Shown piece after piece: positions 48,603 through 59,039 of a stretch of 64,000 nucleotides of DNA; position 1 is the first letter of the stretch; each line of letters opens with the position of its first letter. Where the stretch lies: the NCBI GenBank assembly GCA_002342295.1, contig DDPR01000014.1, positions 1-64,000 on the forward strand, read 5' to 3'. Under the pieces are notes generated by a model. The model ran no database searches. It was given only the letters and a program-made list of their open reading frames with translations, and was not told where the DNA came from. The DNA is from Burkholderiales bacterium UBA2463. GTDB lineage: Bacteria > Pseudomonadota > Gammaproteobacteria > Burkholderiales > Burkholderiaceae_A. Made by a program: the position numbers and the translations under genes.

Positions 48603-51044
48603 CTAGTGCTTGACGGCCTCACCGCCCGCGGGGGGCACTGGTTCTGGAGGAGCCGCGACTGGCGCGACCGCAGCAACTCCATCTGAGGCGGTCGCAGTGG
48701 GCTCGGGCAGCGCAACGGGTGCCCTCGAGAGCGCCACCTCAAGCACCTTGTCGATCCACCTCACGGGAATGATCTCCAAGGCGTTTTTCACGTTGGCTGG
48801 GATCTCAGCGAGATCGCGCACGTTTTGCTCGGGGATCAGTACGGTCTTGATTCCACCTCGGTGCGCAGCGAGCAGTTTCTCTTTGAGGCCACCAATTTGA
48901 AGCACCTCGCCACGAAGCGTGATCTCACCTGTCATCGCGACATCAGCCCGAACGGGGATGCCGGTCAAGGCCGAGACCATCGCTGTGGTCATGGCAATGC
49001 CCGCACTCGGGCCGTCCTTCGGGGTGGCACCCTCTGGCGCGTGGATGTGGAGATCCTTCTTCTCGAATACGTCATCGGTAATTCCGAGCCTCGCCGCGCG
49101 AGCGCGGACCACCGATCGAGCCGCTTCAACCGACTCTTTCATGACGTCCCCAAGAGAGCCCGTACGGGTGATCGCTCCCTTTCCGGGCATGACGGCCGCC
49201 TCGATCATGAGAAGTTCCCCTCCCACCTCCGTCCAGGCCAATCCGGTGACCTCGCCCACCTGATCCTCTTTCTCCGCCACACCAAACGTGTAGCGCTTCA
49301 CGCCAAGAAAATCCTCAATATTGTCCGCGCGAACCTCGACGCGCTCGGTCGCCTTCCCCGTGAGCACAAGGCGCGTCACCTTGCGGCAGACCTTCGAGAT
49401 ATCGCGCTCTAAGCCTCGAACGCCGGCCTCACGGGTGTAGGAGCGAATCATTTCGCGAATAGCATCCTCCGAGACCGAGACCTCGGACTCTTTGAGGCCG
49501 GTCAGTTTGAGCTGCTTAGGCAACAGATATCGCTGGGCGATATTGACCTTCTCATCCTCGGTATAGCCGGAGAGACGAATCACCTCCATCCGATCTAGCA
49601 ATGCGGGCGGAATGTTGAGAGAGTTGGCCGTGGCGACGAACATCACATCCGAGAGGTCGTACTCAACCTCGATGTAGTGGTCGATGAAGGTGTTGTTCTG
49701 CTCGGGATCGAGTACCTCTAGCAGGGCACTCGCGGGGTCACCACGAAAATCCATGCCCATCTTGTCCACTTCGTCGAGCAAAAAGAGTGGGTTTCGCACG
49801 CCCACCTTGCTGAGGCTCGTGAGAATCTTTCCGGGCATGGAGCCAATATAGGTGCGCCGGTGACCCCGAATCTCGGACTCGTCTCGAACCCCTCCGAGCG
49901 CCATGCGAACAAACTTTCGATTGGTGGCCCGAGCGATCGACTGTCCTAGCGAGGTCTTGCCTACGCCTGGGGGGCCCACCAGACACAGAATGGGCGCCTT
50001 CACCTTGTCGACGCGCTGCTGCACCGCGAGGGCTTCCAGAATCCGCTCTTTCACCTTCTCAAGCCCGTAGTGCTCCTCTTCCAGCACACGCTCTGCGTTC
50101 TCGAGGTTTGTGTTGACCTTGCTCTTTTTCTTCCAGGGCAGGCCCACAAGCGCGTCAATATAGTTGCGCACCACCGTTGCTTCGGCAGACATGGGCGACA
50201 TCATGCGCAGCTTCTTGAGTTCGCTCTGAGCCTTGTCGCGGGCCTCCTTGGGCATCCGCGCCTGCTTGATCTTTTTCTCCAGTTCATCGAGCTCGTTATC
50301 TTCACCCTCACCAAGCTCCTTCTGGATGGCCTTCACCTGCTCATTGAGGTAGTACTCGCGCTGGCTCTTCTCCATCTGACGCTTCACCCGGCCGCGGATT
50401 CGTTTCTCCACCTGCAGGATGTCGAGCTCCGTCTCAATCTGCGCAAGGAGTTTTTCGAGACGGTCTACGATGGGAAGCGTCTCAAGGATGGTCTGCTTCT
50501 GCTCAAGCTTCATGGGCAGATGGGCCGCGATGGTGTCAGCGAGGCGCCCGGGCTCCTCGATGCTCATGAGGCTGTTGAGAATTTCTGCGGGGATCTTCTT
50601 GTTGAGCTTCACGAACTGATCGAATTGACCCAATAAGGTTCTTCGCAGGGCCTCAACCTCCGGTCCCTCACGCTCTTCGAGCTCAATGGGGGTGCAGTCC
50701 GCAACGAGGTGCTCCCCGTTGTCATGCATGCCCAGCATGCGGGCCCGCTGAGTGCCCTCCACCAACACCTTGACCGTGCCGTCAGGCAGCTTGAGCATCT
50801 GAAGAATGCTGGCCAGGCAGCCAATGTCGTAGATGTCCGAGAGAGCGGGATCGTCCTGCGTGGCGCTCTTTTGAGCGGTCAGAAGAACATGACTGCCCGA
50901 TTCCATGGCCCGCTCCATCGCCTTGATCGACTTGGGCCGGCCAACAAAAAGCGGGATGACCATGTGCGGAAAGACAACGACGTCACGAAGCGGCAGCATA
51001 GGCAACACGGTGGGCTCGGGGGGAAGCAGATCGGGCTTAGACAT
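48603..51044 (-). CDS. lon: ATP-dependent protease Lon
   Basis: Lon degrades misfolded and regulatory proteins. The N-terminal substrate domain (LPMLPLRDVVVFPHMVIPLF), the AAA+ Walker A GPPGVGKTSLGQSIA and the Ser-Lys protease domain with the catalytic Ser in PKDGPSAGIAMTTA are present. It has 813 residues, with an Ala/Pro/Val-rich C-terminal extension of about 30 residues after the protease core. Confidence 0.97.
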   Translation of the reverse strand: MSKPDLLPPEPTVLPMLPLRDVVVFPHMVIPLFVGRPKSIKAMERAMESGSHVLLTAQKSATQDDPALSDIYDIGCLASILQMLKLPDGTVKVLVEGTQRARMLGMHDNGEHLVADCTPIELEEREGPEVEALRRTLLGQFDQFVKLNKKIPAEILNSLMSIEEPGRLADTIAAHLPMKLEQKQTILETLPIVDRLEKLLAQIETELDILQVEKRIRGRVKRQMEKSQREYYLNEQVKAIQKELGEGEDNELDELEKKIKQARMPKEARDKAQSELKKLRMMSPMSAEATVVRNYIDALVGLPWKKKSKVNTNLENAERVLEEEHYGLEKVKERILEALAVQQRVDKVKAPILCLVGPPGVGKTSLGQSIARATNRKFVRMALGGVRDESEIRGHRRTYIGSMPGKILTSLSKVGVRNPLFLLDEVDKMGMDFRGDPASALLEVLDPEQNNTFIDHYIEVEYDLSDVMFVATANSLNIPPALLDRMEVIRLSGYTEDEKVNIAQRYLLPKQLKLTGLKESEVSVSEDAIREMIRSYTREAGVRGLERDISKVCRKVTRLVLTGKATERVEVRADNIEDFLGVKRYTFGVAEKEDQVGEVTGLAWTEVGGELLMIEAAVMPGKGAITRTGSLGDVMKESVEAARSVVRARAARLGITDDVFEKKDLHIHAPEGATPKDGPSAGIAMTTAMVSALTGIPVRADVAMTGEITLRGEVLQIGGLKEKLLAAHRGGIKTVLIPEQNVRDLAEIPANVKNALEIIPVRWIDKVLEVALSRAPVALPEPTATASDGVAAVAPVAAPPEPVPPAGGEAVKH

Positions 51045-51108
51045 GAGTACGCCTTCTAAAGGAACTTAGTCTAGAGGTGGGGGCAACGCCCAAGGACTTC
51101 AAGCAGGT

Positions 51109-52377
51109 TCAGTGCTTACTGCCTGCAACCTTAGGGTTTTCGCCGTAGATGAGCAGGGGCTGACCCTCCCCCGTCACCGTGTTCTCATCCACCACGACCT
51201 TGGCCACGTTCTGAAGCCCAGGCAGGTCGTACATGGTGTCCAGCAAGACCTGCTCCAAGATGGAACGCAGGCCTCGCGCGCCTGTCTTGCGTTTGATGGC
51301 CTTGAGCGAGATGGCCTTGAGAGCGGCGGGGCGCACCTCTAAGTCGACACCTTCCATCTGAAATAGCGCCTGGTACTGCTTGACCAAGGCGTTTTTCGGA
51401 CCAGTGAGTATCTCGATGAGCGCTGCCTCGTCCAATTCATCGAGCGTGGCCACAACGGGAAGCCGCCCCACCAGCTCTGGAATGAGTCCGAACTTAATGA
51501 GGTCCTCGGGCTCAACCTCCTTAAAGACCTCGCTGAGTTTTCGATCGGACGCCGAGCGGACCTCGGCGCCAAATCCAATGGACGTCTTTTCGGTCCGGTC
51601 TCGAATGACCTTCTCGAGACCGTCGAAGGCACCGCCACAAATAAAGAGGATGTTAGTGGTGTCGATCTGAACGAAGTCCTGATTCGGGTGCTTTCGCCCC
51701 CCCTGAGGCGGAACGGAGGCAACGGTTCCCTCAATCAGTTTCAAGAGAGCCTGCTGAACTCCCTCACCTGACACGTCTCGGGTGATGGACGGGTTGTCAG
51801 ACTTGCGAGAGATCTTGTCGATCTCGTCAATGTAGACAATCCCGTGCTGGGCACGCTCGACCTCGTAGTTACAGTTCTGCAGGAGCTTCTGGATGATGTT
51901 CTCAACATCTTCTCCAACGTACCCCGCTTCGGTTAACGTCGTTGCGTCCGCAATAACAAAGGGGACGTTCAGCAGTCGGGCGAGTGTCTGCGCGAGAAGA
52001 GTCTTGCCCGAGCCCGTGGGGCCAATCAGAAGAATGTTGCTTTTCGCAAGCTCCACCTCGCTGGGCTTGGCGTGCTGACGAAGACGCTTGTAGTGGTTGT
52101 AGACCGCCACGGCCAGGGTTCTCTTGGCCCGGTCTTGGCCCACCACATACTGGTCGAGGATGCCTGAGATCTCGGTGGGAGTTGGGAGGCCTTCCTTGGG
52201 CTGGTCTGCTGTAGCGCCCGAACCCTGCTCGTCACGAATAATGTCGTTGCAGAGGTCGATGCACTCATCGCAGATAAAAACGGAGGGGCCCGCGATGAGC
52301 TTTTTCACCTCATGCTGACTCTTCCCGCAGAACGAGCAGTAGAGCAGCTTCTCGCTAGACCCCTTCTTCTCAGCCAT
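51109..52377 (-). CDS. clpX: ATP-dependent Clp protease ATP-binding subunit ClpX
   Basis: ClpX unfolds substrates and feeds them to ClpP. The N-terminal zinc finger ([14 protein letters not shown] and [10 protein letters not shown]), Walker [16 protein letters not shown], Walker [11 protein letters not shown] and the sensor region (ARGLRSILE) are clear in 422 residues. It lies 16 bases after clpP. Confidence 0.97.
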   Translation of the reverse strand: MAEKKGSSEKLLYCSFCGKSQHEVKKLIAGPSVFICDECIDLCNDIIRDEQGSGATADQPKEGLPTPTEISGILDQYVVGQDRAKRTLAVAVYNHYKRLRQHAKPSEVELAKSNILLIGPTGSGKTLLAQTLARLLNVPFVIADATTLTEAGYVGEDVENIIQKLLQNCNYEVERAQHGIVYIDEIDKISRKSDNPSITRDVSGEGVQQALLKLIEGTVASVPPQGGRKHPNQDFVQIDTTNILFICGGAFDGLEKVIRDRTEKTSIGFGAEVRSASDRKLSEVFKEVEPEDLIKFGLIPELVGRLPVVATLDELDEAALIEILTGPKNALVKQYQALFQMEGVDLEVRPAALKAISLKAIKRKTGARGLRSILEQVLLDTMYDLPGLQNVAKVVVDENTVTGEGQPLLIYGENPKVAGSKH

Positions 52378-52393
52378 TCACGTCTCCGGTGAA

Positions 52394-52996
52394 TCAGTCA
52401 CGGGTGGTGAGCACACGATCGATCAGTCCATACTTTAGCGCATCCTCCGCGCCCATAAAGTTGTCTCGATCGGTGTCTCGCGCAATCGTCTCGAGCGGCT
52501 GACCCGTCCGATCTGCAAGGATCTGATTGAGCCGATCGCGCAGAGAGAGAATCTCTTTGGCATGAATCTCAATGTCAGACGCCTGCCCCTGGACGCCGCC
52601 AAGGGGCTGGTGAATCATGACCCGGCTGTTGGGCAGCGCGAAACGCTTGCCCTTCTCGCCAGCGGCGAGGAGAAAGGCGCCCATGCTGGCGGCCATTCCA
52701 ATGCACAAGGTACTCACGGCGGGCTTCACAAACTGCATGGTGTCAAAGATGGCCAGGCCCGCAGACACCGAGCCCCCGGGCGAGTTGATGTAGAGGGAGA
52801 TGTCTTTGTCGGGATTCTCGGACTCCAGGAACAGGAGTTGCGCAACGACCACATTGGCGGTCTGATCGTTCACGGGCCCAACGAGAAAGACGACACGCTC
52901 TTTCAGCAGGCGAGAGTAAATGTCGTAGGCGCGCTCGCCACGACCCGACTGCTCAATCACCATGGGAACAAGGCCTAGGCCGCGAATCTCATCCAT
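52394..52996 (-). CDS. clpP: ATP-dependent Clp protease proteolytic subunit
   Basis: ClpP is the tetradecameric serine protease partner of ClpX and ClpA. The catalytic Ser is in [16 protein letters not shown], the His in [10 protein letters not shown], and the N-terminus ([20 protein letters not shown]) is typical. It has 200 residues. It lies between tig and clpX as usual. Confidence 0.97.
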   Translation of the reverse strand: MDEIRGLGLVPMVIEQSGRGERAYDIYSRLLKERVVFLVGPVNDQTANVVVAQLLFLESENPDKDISLYINSPGGSVSAGLAIFDTMQFVKPAVSTLCIGMAASMGAFLLAAGEKGKRFALPNSRVMIHQPLGGVQGQASDIEIHAKEILSLRDRLNQILADRTGQPLETIARDTDRDNFMGAEDALKYGLIDRVLTTRD

Positions 52997-53050
52997 TCAT
53001 GCACTCCGGGGGGTTAAAGGGGGGCTACGACCTACCACTCACTCGATCAT

Positions 53051-54382
53051 TCACGACTGGGCAGGCTCTTTCATCAGTTCATCGACAGTCAGGGTCTTGT
53101 CCTCAACACGAGCCCCCTCGAGAACCCACTGGACCACATTCTGCTCGGTGACCACGGCCTCAGCCTCTGCGCGGCGGCCCCGATCGGAGAGTGTCCAGCG
53201 AACGAACTCATCGGGTTTCTCGTAGGACTCGGAGATGCTTGCGACGAACGCACGAACCTGAGCCTCGGTCGCGGCAAGGCCCTGAGACCGAACGATTTCG
53301 CCAACCAGAAGACCAAGCCGAACCCGCTTGCCTGCCTGCTCGGCAAAGAGCGCCGCCGGGATGGGCGCGTCTTTCACATTCATACCCCGCTCGGTCATGT
53401 CTTGACGCATCTGGTCGGCCATCCGCTCGCTCTCAGACTCTACAAGGGCCTTTGGCACATCAAACTGCGCAACGCCCGAGAGCGCGTCAAGTGCGGCCTG
53501 CTTGGTTTTGCCCTTGCACCGATCCTCCACCTCGCGACGCAGGTTGCGCGCCACATCCTCGCGCAGCCGCCCAAGACCACCCTCCTCAATTCCAAACGAC
53601 TTGGCGAATGCGTCATTGAGTTCGGGTAGCGCCGGCTGTTGCACCTCGTGCAGCGTCACCTTGAACTCCCCAGTTCGTCCTGCCAACTCCTTGGCTCGGT
53701 AGTCGGTCGGAAAGGTGAGTGGAAAGACCTTGGTCTCTCCGGCGCGCATGCCGACCACGGCCGCATCAAACTCTGGAAGCATCTGACCCGCCGAGACAAT
53801 AAAAGAGAAGTCCTTGGCTGAGCCGCCCTCAAAGGGCACACCGTCGATGGAGCCCGCGAAGTCCACACGGGCCTGATCATCGGCCTGTGCGGGGCGATCG
53901 ACCGGGCTATATTCGGTCCTCTGTTTGCGAAGGGTCTCGATCGTCTTGTCGACGTCGGACTCCTGAACCTCGCAGTTCCAACGCACCAGAGAGAGTGCAG
54001 AGCGATCGGGCACCGACACCTCGGGGTAAATCTCGATGACGGCCTCAAACTCAAGGAGTTCCACGTTTGCGTCAGCAGAGATGGTCTCCGTCTGCTTGGG
54101 GCGGATATCGGGCGAGCCCGCAGGGCGAAGACTCTGGGCGACGATCGCTTCCGAGTAGGCTCGGCTCACCACATCGCCAATCGCCTCGGAGTGCGCCTGA
54201 GCCCCGTAAGTCTGCTGAATGACCTTGAGCGGCACCTTGCCGGGTCGAAAGCCATGCATTTTCATGGTTCGCCCCATCTGCTGAAGTTTTTTCAGGGCCT
54301 GCGCCTGGACTTCCTCCTTGCGAATGGTGAGGGGAATGATGCGCTCAAGGCTTGAGCGAGCTTGCTGGATGTCACCGGTCAT
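53051..54382 (-). CDS. tig: Trigger factor
   Basis: Trigger factor is the ribosome-bound chaperone at the exit tunnel. The ribosome-binding motif is GFRPGKVPLKVIQQTYG, the FKBP-type domain lies around residues 160-245 (DQARVDFAGSIDGVPFEGG), and a helical C-terminal domain follows. The length of 443 is normal. Confidence 0.96.
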   Translation of the reverse strand: MTGDIQQARSSLERIIPLTIRKEEVQAQALKKLQQMGRTMKMHGFRPGKVPLKVIQQTYGAQAHSEAIGDVVSRAYSEAIVAQSLRPAGSPDIRPKQTETISADANVELLEFEAVIEIYPEVSVPDRSALSLVRWNCEVQESDVDKTIETLRKQRTEYSPVDRPAQADDQARVDFAGSIDGVPFEGGSAKDFSFIVSAGQMLPEFDAAVVGMRAGETKVFPLTFPTDYRAKELAGRTGEFKVTLHEVQQPALPELNDAFAKSFGIEEGGLGRLREDVARNLRREVEDRCKGKTKQAALDALSGVAQFDVPKALVESESERMADQMRQDMTERGMNVKDAPIPAALFAEQAGKRVRLGLLVGEIVRSQGLAATEAQVRAFVASISESYEKPDEFVRWTLSDRGRRAEAEAVVTEQNVVQWVLEGARVEDKTLTVDELMKEPAQS

Positions 54383-54420
54383 AGAAACAACTCAATCAAA
54401 AAAAGAATACGGAATGAGAA

Positions 54421-54505
54421 TGGTGCGAAGGGCGGGACTCGAACCCGCACACCTTGCGGCGTCAGGACCTAAACCTGGTGCGTCTACCAATTTCGCCACC
54501 TTCGC
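54421..54505 (-). tRNA. tRNA-Leu (UAG)
   Basis: An 85-base class II tRNA on the minus strand with encoded CCA. Acceptor arms are GCGAAGG and CCTTCGC, the D region reads TGGCGAAATTGGTAGACGC, the anticodon is TAG in GTTTAGGT, and a variable arm (TGACGCCGCAAGGTG) follows. It lies 38 bases upstream of tig. Confidence 0.96.
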
Positions 54506-54577
54506 ACAAAACGGCAGAGCGATGCCGAACCAGGCTCCATTGTAACGAAACCGCCATGCGCAGCCCTACAATGAGGC

Positions 54578-55492
54578 ATGAGCAATCGGGGCGTCAGCAC
54601 GAGTATCCACGCAGGCAATCATTACGAGAATTTCCCCGTGGCCTCCTGGCTTCTGCCCGCCCGTCTTCGCAGCCCGGTCCTCTCGCTGTACCGTTTCGCG
54701 CGAGCGGCTGACGACATTGCTGACGAGGGAACGGCCAGCGCTGATGAGCGATTGTCCAAATTACATCAGCTGCGCTCGGGGCTTCTCGCCCCTGGGGATT
54801 TAAGTCCTCATCAAGTGAAGCGCGAGCCCCTGACTCAACTCGGCATCGATCTAGGACAGCAGCTCGCGGTGTGCGGACTGAGCCCAGAGCCAGCGGAGCG
54901 TCTCCTGAGCGCCTTTTCTTATGACGCGCGCTTCTCCCCCTTCGATGACGAGGGGGCGCTCTTGAGCTACTGCAGCTGTTCGGCCAACCCGGTGGGCGAG
55001 ATGGTCCTTGGCTTTGCAGGAGCGGGGTGGCCCGTTCCGCCCGACCTCTTGAGCGCGTCGAATGCCATCTGCAGTGGCTTGCAGCTCGTGAACTTTGCAC
55101 AAGACCTGCACGAGGACCTCGCTCGCGGCAGGCCCACGCTCCCGCGAACGGTCTGGCCAAAAGAGTGGGGCTGGTCCCACGGGGCGTTCTCCTCCGCAGG
55201 CGACATCGGCCACCCCGAAAAGATTCGTGTGAGCGTTTGGCTCGCTGAGCGCGGTCTGGAGCGCCTCAGAGAGGGTGAGCGACTCATCCCGCTTATTCGC
55301 GCCAGACTCCCTCATCACGCCTGGCGACTCGCGCTTGAAATTGCGGTGACCGTCCGCGGCGGGAGCGCCGTTGGCAGGCTCATTCAGCGCAGGCCCCTCC
55401 TACCCTGGAAACGATCTGTTCGACTGGGTCTGCTCGACTTTCTCGGCCTTATTCCCCTGGGTCTTGCCCTCCTTTTTAAGCCCATCCGATGA
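54578..55492 (+). CDS. hpnC: Squalene synthesis enzyme HpnC
   Basis: HpnC is the hydroxysqualene synthase of the HpnCDE route, acting on presqualene diphosphate from HpnD. The trans-isoprenyl synthase fold has the first Asp motif in FARAADDIADEG and the second region QLVNFAQDLHEDLARGR; 304 residues. The start at 54578 has a TACAAT word just before it and no clear Shine-Dalgarno, so the transcript may be nearly leaderless. ATGA overlap with hpnD. Confidence 0.93.
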   Translation: MSNRGVSTSIHAGNHYENFPVASWLLPARLRSPVLSLYRFARAADDIADEGTASADERLSKLHQLRSGLLAPGDLSPHQVKREPLTQLGIDLGQQLAVCGLSPEPAERLLSAFSYDARFSPFDDEGALLSYCSCSANPVGEMVLGFAGAGWPVPPDLLSASNAICSGLQLVNFAQDLHEDLARGRPTLPRTVWPKEWGWSHGAFSSAGDIGHPEKIRVSVWLAERGLERLREGERLIPLIRARLPHHAWRLALEIAVTVRGGSAVGRLIQRRPLLPWKRSVRLGLLDFLGLIPLGLALLFKPIR

Positions 55493-56331
55493 GCCCGCAG
55501 GAATACTGTCGAGACAAGACTGCCCAGGCCGGATCAAGCTTCACCGCGGCCTTTCGGCTCCTTCCCGCTGAACGACGAGAGTCCATGGAAGCGCTCTATG
55601 CCTTCTGCAGGGAGGTGGATGACATTGCCGACGACTGCTCAGACCCCTCGGTGGCAGCCATCAAGCTGGCCTGGTGGAGAAACGAGATCGATGTCATCGC
55701 CCGAGGCGAAAGCCAACACCCGGTAGGCCGGGCCCTGCATGCGGCGCTGATTAAGCATGACCTCCCTCAAAACGACCTCTATGCAGTCATAGATGGAGTC
55801 AGCCGAGACCTTCACATTCGCACCATGCCCTCTTGGGAGGAATTGGACGCCTACTGCGATCGGGTCGCCGGCGCGGTGGGTCGACTCTCTTCGCGCGTCT
55901 TCGGCGCATCGAGCCCGGAGGTGGACGCCTATGCCTCGGAGCTTGGGTTGGCGCTTCAGTACACGAACATTCTGCGAGATGTAGGGGGTGATGCGCGCCA
56001 GGGCCGCATCTATCTGCCCGACCCCCTCCTCATGAGCCATGGTCTCTCTCACGAGGATATCCTGCTGCGTCGGCCCAGCGGCGGCCTCACCGAGGCACTC
56101 TCTGAGCTCGCCAGACGAGCCCATGACCGATACGACAGAGCCCTGCTTCTGTTGCCCGCTCAAGCGCGTGCTGCACAGCGGCCGGGGCTCGTGATGGCCG
56201 CGGTCTATCGAGACCTGCTTCGAACCATCGAGCAGAGCGACTTTGACGTTCTGAATCAAAGAATCTCCCTCGGGCCTGCTCGGAAGGCATGGGTCGCAGG
56301 TCGCGCCGCCCTCGGCCTTCTGCCCCGCTAG
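55489..56331 (+). CDS. hpnD: Presqualene diphosphate synthase HpnD
   Basis: HpnD condenses two farnesyl diphosphates to presqualene diphosphate. Both Asp-rich sites are present (ALYAFCREVDDIADDCSD and QYTNILRDVGGDARQGRIYL). Length is 280 residues. It is the middle gene of hpnC-hpnD-hpnE. Confidence 0.94.
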   Translation: MSPQEYCRDKTAQAGSSFTAAFRLLPAERRESMEALYAFCREVDDIADDCSDPSVAAIKLAWWRNEIDVIARGESQHPVGRALHAALIKHDLPQNDLYAVIDGVSRDLHIRTMPSWEELDAYCDRVAGAVGRLSSRVFGASSPEVDAYASELGLALQYTNILRDVGGDARQGRIYLPDPLLMSHGLSHEDILLRRPSGGLTEALSELARRAHDRYDRALLLLPAQARAAQRPGLVMAAVYRDLLRTIEQSDFDVLNQRISLGPARKAWVAGRAALGLLPR

Positions 56332-56339
56332 CCAATCGC

Positions 56340-57653
56340 ATGAGCAGGCTTGCCATCGTGGGTGGGGGCTGGTCGGGTCTAGCCTGCGCAGAAGCGCTCC
56401 TCGCACGGGGCCATCGCGTTGAGCTCTTTGAGGCAGCGCCTGCGCTTGGTGGCCGGGCTCGCGGTCTTCGAGGAGGCATCGGCTCCGATGCGCCCATCGA
56501 CGTCGGCCAGCATCTCGTCATTGGCGCCTACTCCGAGACGCTGGCGCTGCTGTCTCGTTGTGGGGCTCTGGGCTGGAGGAGCGGGCGGTTACGCTGGAAC
56601 CCCATCGAACAAGATGGGCGTTGCGGCCTTCAGATGGCTGACTGGATCGCGCTGCTCGCGAGCCTCCCCCCTCTCTTGCGCAAGCGTCCCACTCGGGAGG
56701 AGACTGTCAATGGGTGGCTCTCAAGGCTGGGCCTAAACACCGCGCTCAGACGTCGCCTTCTTGAGCCCCTGGCAGAGGCCGCCCTCAACACAGAGACCGA
56801 CGCCGCGAGCGCCTGGGTCTTTCACCGAGTGCTCCTCGATAGCGCAAGAGGCGGCATCAAGACGCTCGCCCCATGGCACCCCGCTCGCGACCTGAGCCAC
56901 GATGCAATCGATCCGATTGCCGAGCACCTCGCTCGCCAGGGTCTCGTCACACACTGCCGCGCGCGTATTTCGAAGATCGAACGCAAATCAGATGGTCTAG
57001 CGATGCGAGCGCACCCGAGCACATCCGAGCCCAGCCGCCGTGTGCTGGAGTCGGGTCGCTTCGATGCCCTGGTGCTCGCTCTTCCCGCGTGGTCGGCCCA
57101 CCTGCTCTGGACTGAGAGTGAGTTGGCCCCAAGCAAGGAGTCGATGCGCTGGTCTCGTGTCTCAACCCGGGGCATCGCCACCCTCTGGGTTCACGCGAGT
57201 TCCTCCGGGCAGCGCGAACCACTCTCGCCTTGGCAGGTGAATTGCCTGGCTCGCCCCGAAGGTGGTGTCTTCATTGGAATGGCGCGGCCTGCGGGGGCAT
57301 GGGGTCAGGTCTTGGCGGTTGTGAGCAGCGCCTGCGCAGACCCTGAGGAGGGCCGCGAAGCAAACATGCACAGATCAGCACTCGCATGGCTTGGCCCCGC
57401 GATCATGAACGGTGCCCACATCAAGCTGATCCGGGAGCGCAAAGCGACTTGGGCCTGCACGGCGCAGGCAGTCGCCTCTGGAGACGCCTGGGGCGACCCC
57501 CAAACCGGAGAGCAAGGAATCTGGAGATGCTCAGACGACATGGTTGAGGGGTATCCAGCCACCATCGAGTCGGCGGTGCGATCGGGCCGACGAACAGCCC
57601 ACGCGCTCGCGGACTCACTCTTGCGAGAAGAGTCTGTCCAGGGCGTCGGCTAA
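56340..57653 (+). CDS. hpnE: Hydroxysqualene dehydroxylase HpnE
   Basis: HpnE reduces hydroxysqualene to squalene. It is a flavin amine-oxidase-like protein with the FAD motif LAIVGGGWSGLACAEALLARG at the N-terminus and the GGRARGLRG motif after it; 437 residues from the ATG at 56340, which matches the conserved FAD start. No squalene-hopene cyclase is in the window, so hopanoid production depends on genes elsewhere. Its end overlaps radA by 39 bases tail to tail. Confidence 0.92.
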   Translation: MSRLAIVGGGWSGLACAEALLARGHRVELFEAAPALGGRARGLRGGIGSDAPIDVGQHLVIGAYSETLALLSRCGALGWRSGRLRWNPIEQDGRCGLQMADWIALLASLPPLLRKRPTREETVNGWLSRLGLNTALRRRLLEPLAEAALNTETDAASAWVFHRVLLDSARGGIKTLAPWHPARDLSHDAIDPIAEHLARQGLVTHCRARISKIERKSDGLAMRAHPSTSEPSRRVLESGRFDALVLALPAWSAHLLWTESELAPSKESMRWSRVSTRGIATLWVHASSSGQREPLSPWQVNCLARPEGGVFIGMARPAGAWGQVLAVVSSACADPEEGREANMHRSALAWLGPAIMNGAHIKLIRERKATWACTAQAVASGDAWGDPQTGEQGIWRCSDDMVEGYPATIESAVRSGRRTAHALADSLLREESVQGVG

Positions 57654-59030
57654 AGACCTCACGGGCCAGATCTCCAGCCCCTCGATCGGCTTTTTGGGCG
57701 CATTGGCCTCGGGCACCAGCGCAGCATGAAAGCCCAGGCGCGAGGCCTCTCGGAGACGCTCCTGCCCCCGGGGCGACGGGCGGACCTCGCCGGCCAAACC
57801 CAACTCACCGAACACCACCAAACCCCTGGGCAGCGCTTGATTTCGGAGTGAAGAGACCACCGCGACGAGAAGCGCCAGGTCGGAGGCAGTCTCTTGTATG
57901 CGCACGCCGCCCACCACGTTGAGATAGACATCCTGATCGAAGCAGGCCACCCCGGCATGCCGATGCAAGACGGCCAACAGCATGGAGAGGCGCTGCGCAT
58001 CGAGCCCCACACAGAGTCGTCTGGGATGAGAGACTTTTGCGGTATCGACAAGCGCCTGAACCTCGACCAAAAGGGGTCGGCTGCCCTCCTGCGTGACCAG
58101 CACACAGGCTCCAGGAACTAGCCTGCCTGGCTCGCCCGTTCCGCTTAAGGAGGCCTGGGACAGAAACAAGGCCGATGGATTACTGACAGGTTTCAGGCCT
58201 CGCTCGGTCATTGCGAACACACCAAGCTCATTGACCGTTCCGAAACGATTCTTCACAGCGCGAACCACCCGGTAGCTCGCCTGCGCATCCCCCTCAAAGT
58301 AAAGGACGGCGTCCACCATGTGCTCGAGCACCCTCGGTCCAGCCAAGGCACCCTCCTTAGTCACATGCCCGATGATGAACAGGCCTTGTCCAGAGTCCTT
58401 CGCCCAACGCGTGAGCTGGGCAGCGGTCTCTCTCACCTGGCTCACAGAGCCTGGGGCGGAGCCCAATTCGTCAGAAAAAAGAGTCTGAATTGAATCGATC
58501 ACCACGACCCGGGGCTTGAGGGATTGAAGCGCCTCGAAGATGCGGCTCAGCTGGGTCTCTGCAAGCACATGAATTCGCTCTAAAGCCTGCTCCGATAGAC
58601 CCAGACGGCGGGCCCTCAGCGCGAGCTGATCGGCCGACTCTTCGCCGCTGACATACACAAGGGCATCCTGGATCGGGCGATTCGCGAGCTCGGCCAGCGC
58701 CTGCAGCAGCAGGGTGGACTTTCCAATGCCTGGGTCTCCCCCCAGGAGCACCACGCCACCGGGCACCAGTCCGCCGCCCAAGACCCGATCGAACTCATCC
58801 ATACCCATGGACCAACGAGGCAGGTCTCGAGCGCTGACCTCGGACAAGACCTGTGGGGCAGATGTGGGCGCGAGACTCGACCATCTCGTCGGAGCTGCCT
58901 CGGACGCGTGTCGAATCACGCTCGGGCCGTCCAGCGTATTCCAGGCCTGGCAGGCATCGCACTGCCCCTGCCACTTCGCATGCGCGGCGCCGCAGGCGCT
59001 ACAAAGAAAGACTCGCTTGTCCTTGGCCAT
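57615..59030 (-). CDS. radA: DNA repair protein RadA
   Basis: RadA (Sms) helps branch migration in recombination repair. The C4 zinc finger (CSACGAAHAKWQGQCDAC), RecA-like Walker A GGDPGIGKSTLLLQAL, the RadA-specific KNRFGTVNELG and a Lon-protease-like C-terminal domain are present in 471 residues. It is followed upstream by alr with nine bases between. Confidence 0.96.
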   Translation of the reverse strand: MAKDKRVFLCSACGAAHAKWQGQCDACQAWNTLDGPSVIRHASEAAPTRWSSLAPTSAPQVLSEVSARDLPRWSMGMDEFDRVLGGGLVPGGVVLLGGDPGIGKSTLLLQALAELANRPIQDALVYVSGEESADQLALRARRLGLSEQALERIHVLAETQLSRIFEALQSLKPRVVVIDSIQTLFSDELGSAPGSVSQVRETAAQLTRWAKDSGQGLFIIGHVTKEGALAGPRVLEHMVDAVLYFEGDAQASYRVVRAVKNRFGTVNELGVFAMTERGLKPVSNPSALFLSQASLSGTGEPGRLVPGACVLVTQEGSRPLLVEVQALVDTAKVSHPRRLCVGLDAQRLSMLLAVLHRHAGVACFDQDVYLNVVGGVRIQETASDLALLVAVVSSLRNQALPRGLVVFGELGLAGEVRPSPRGQERLREASRLGFHAALVPEANAPKKPIEGLEIWPVRSLADALDRLFSQE

Positions 59031-59039
59031 GGGGGGCTG

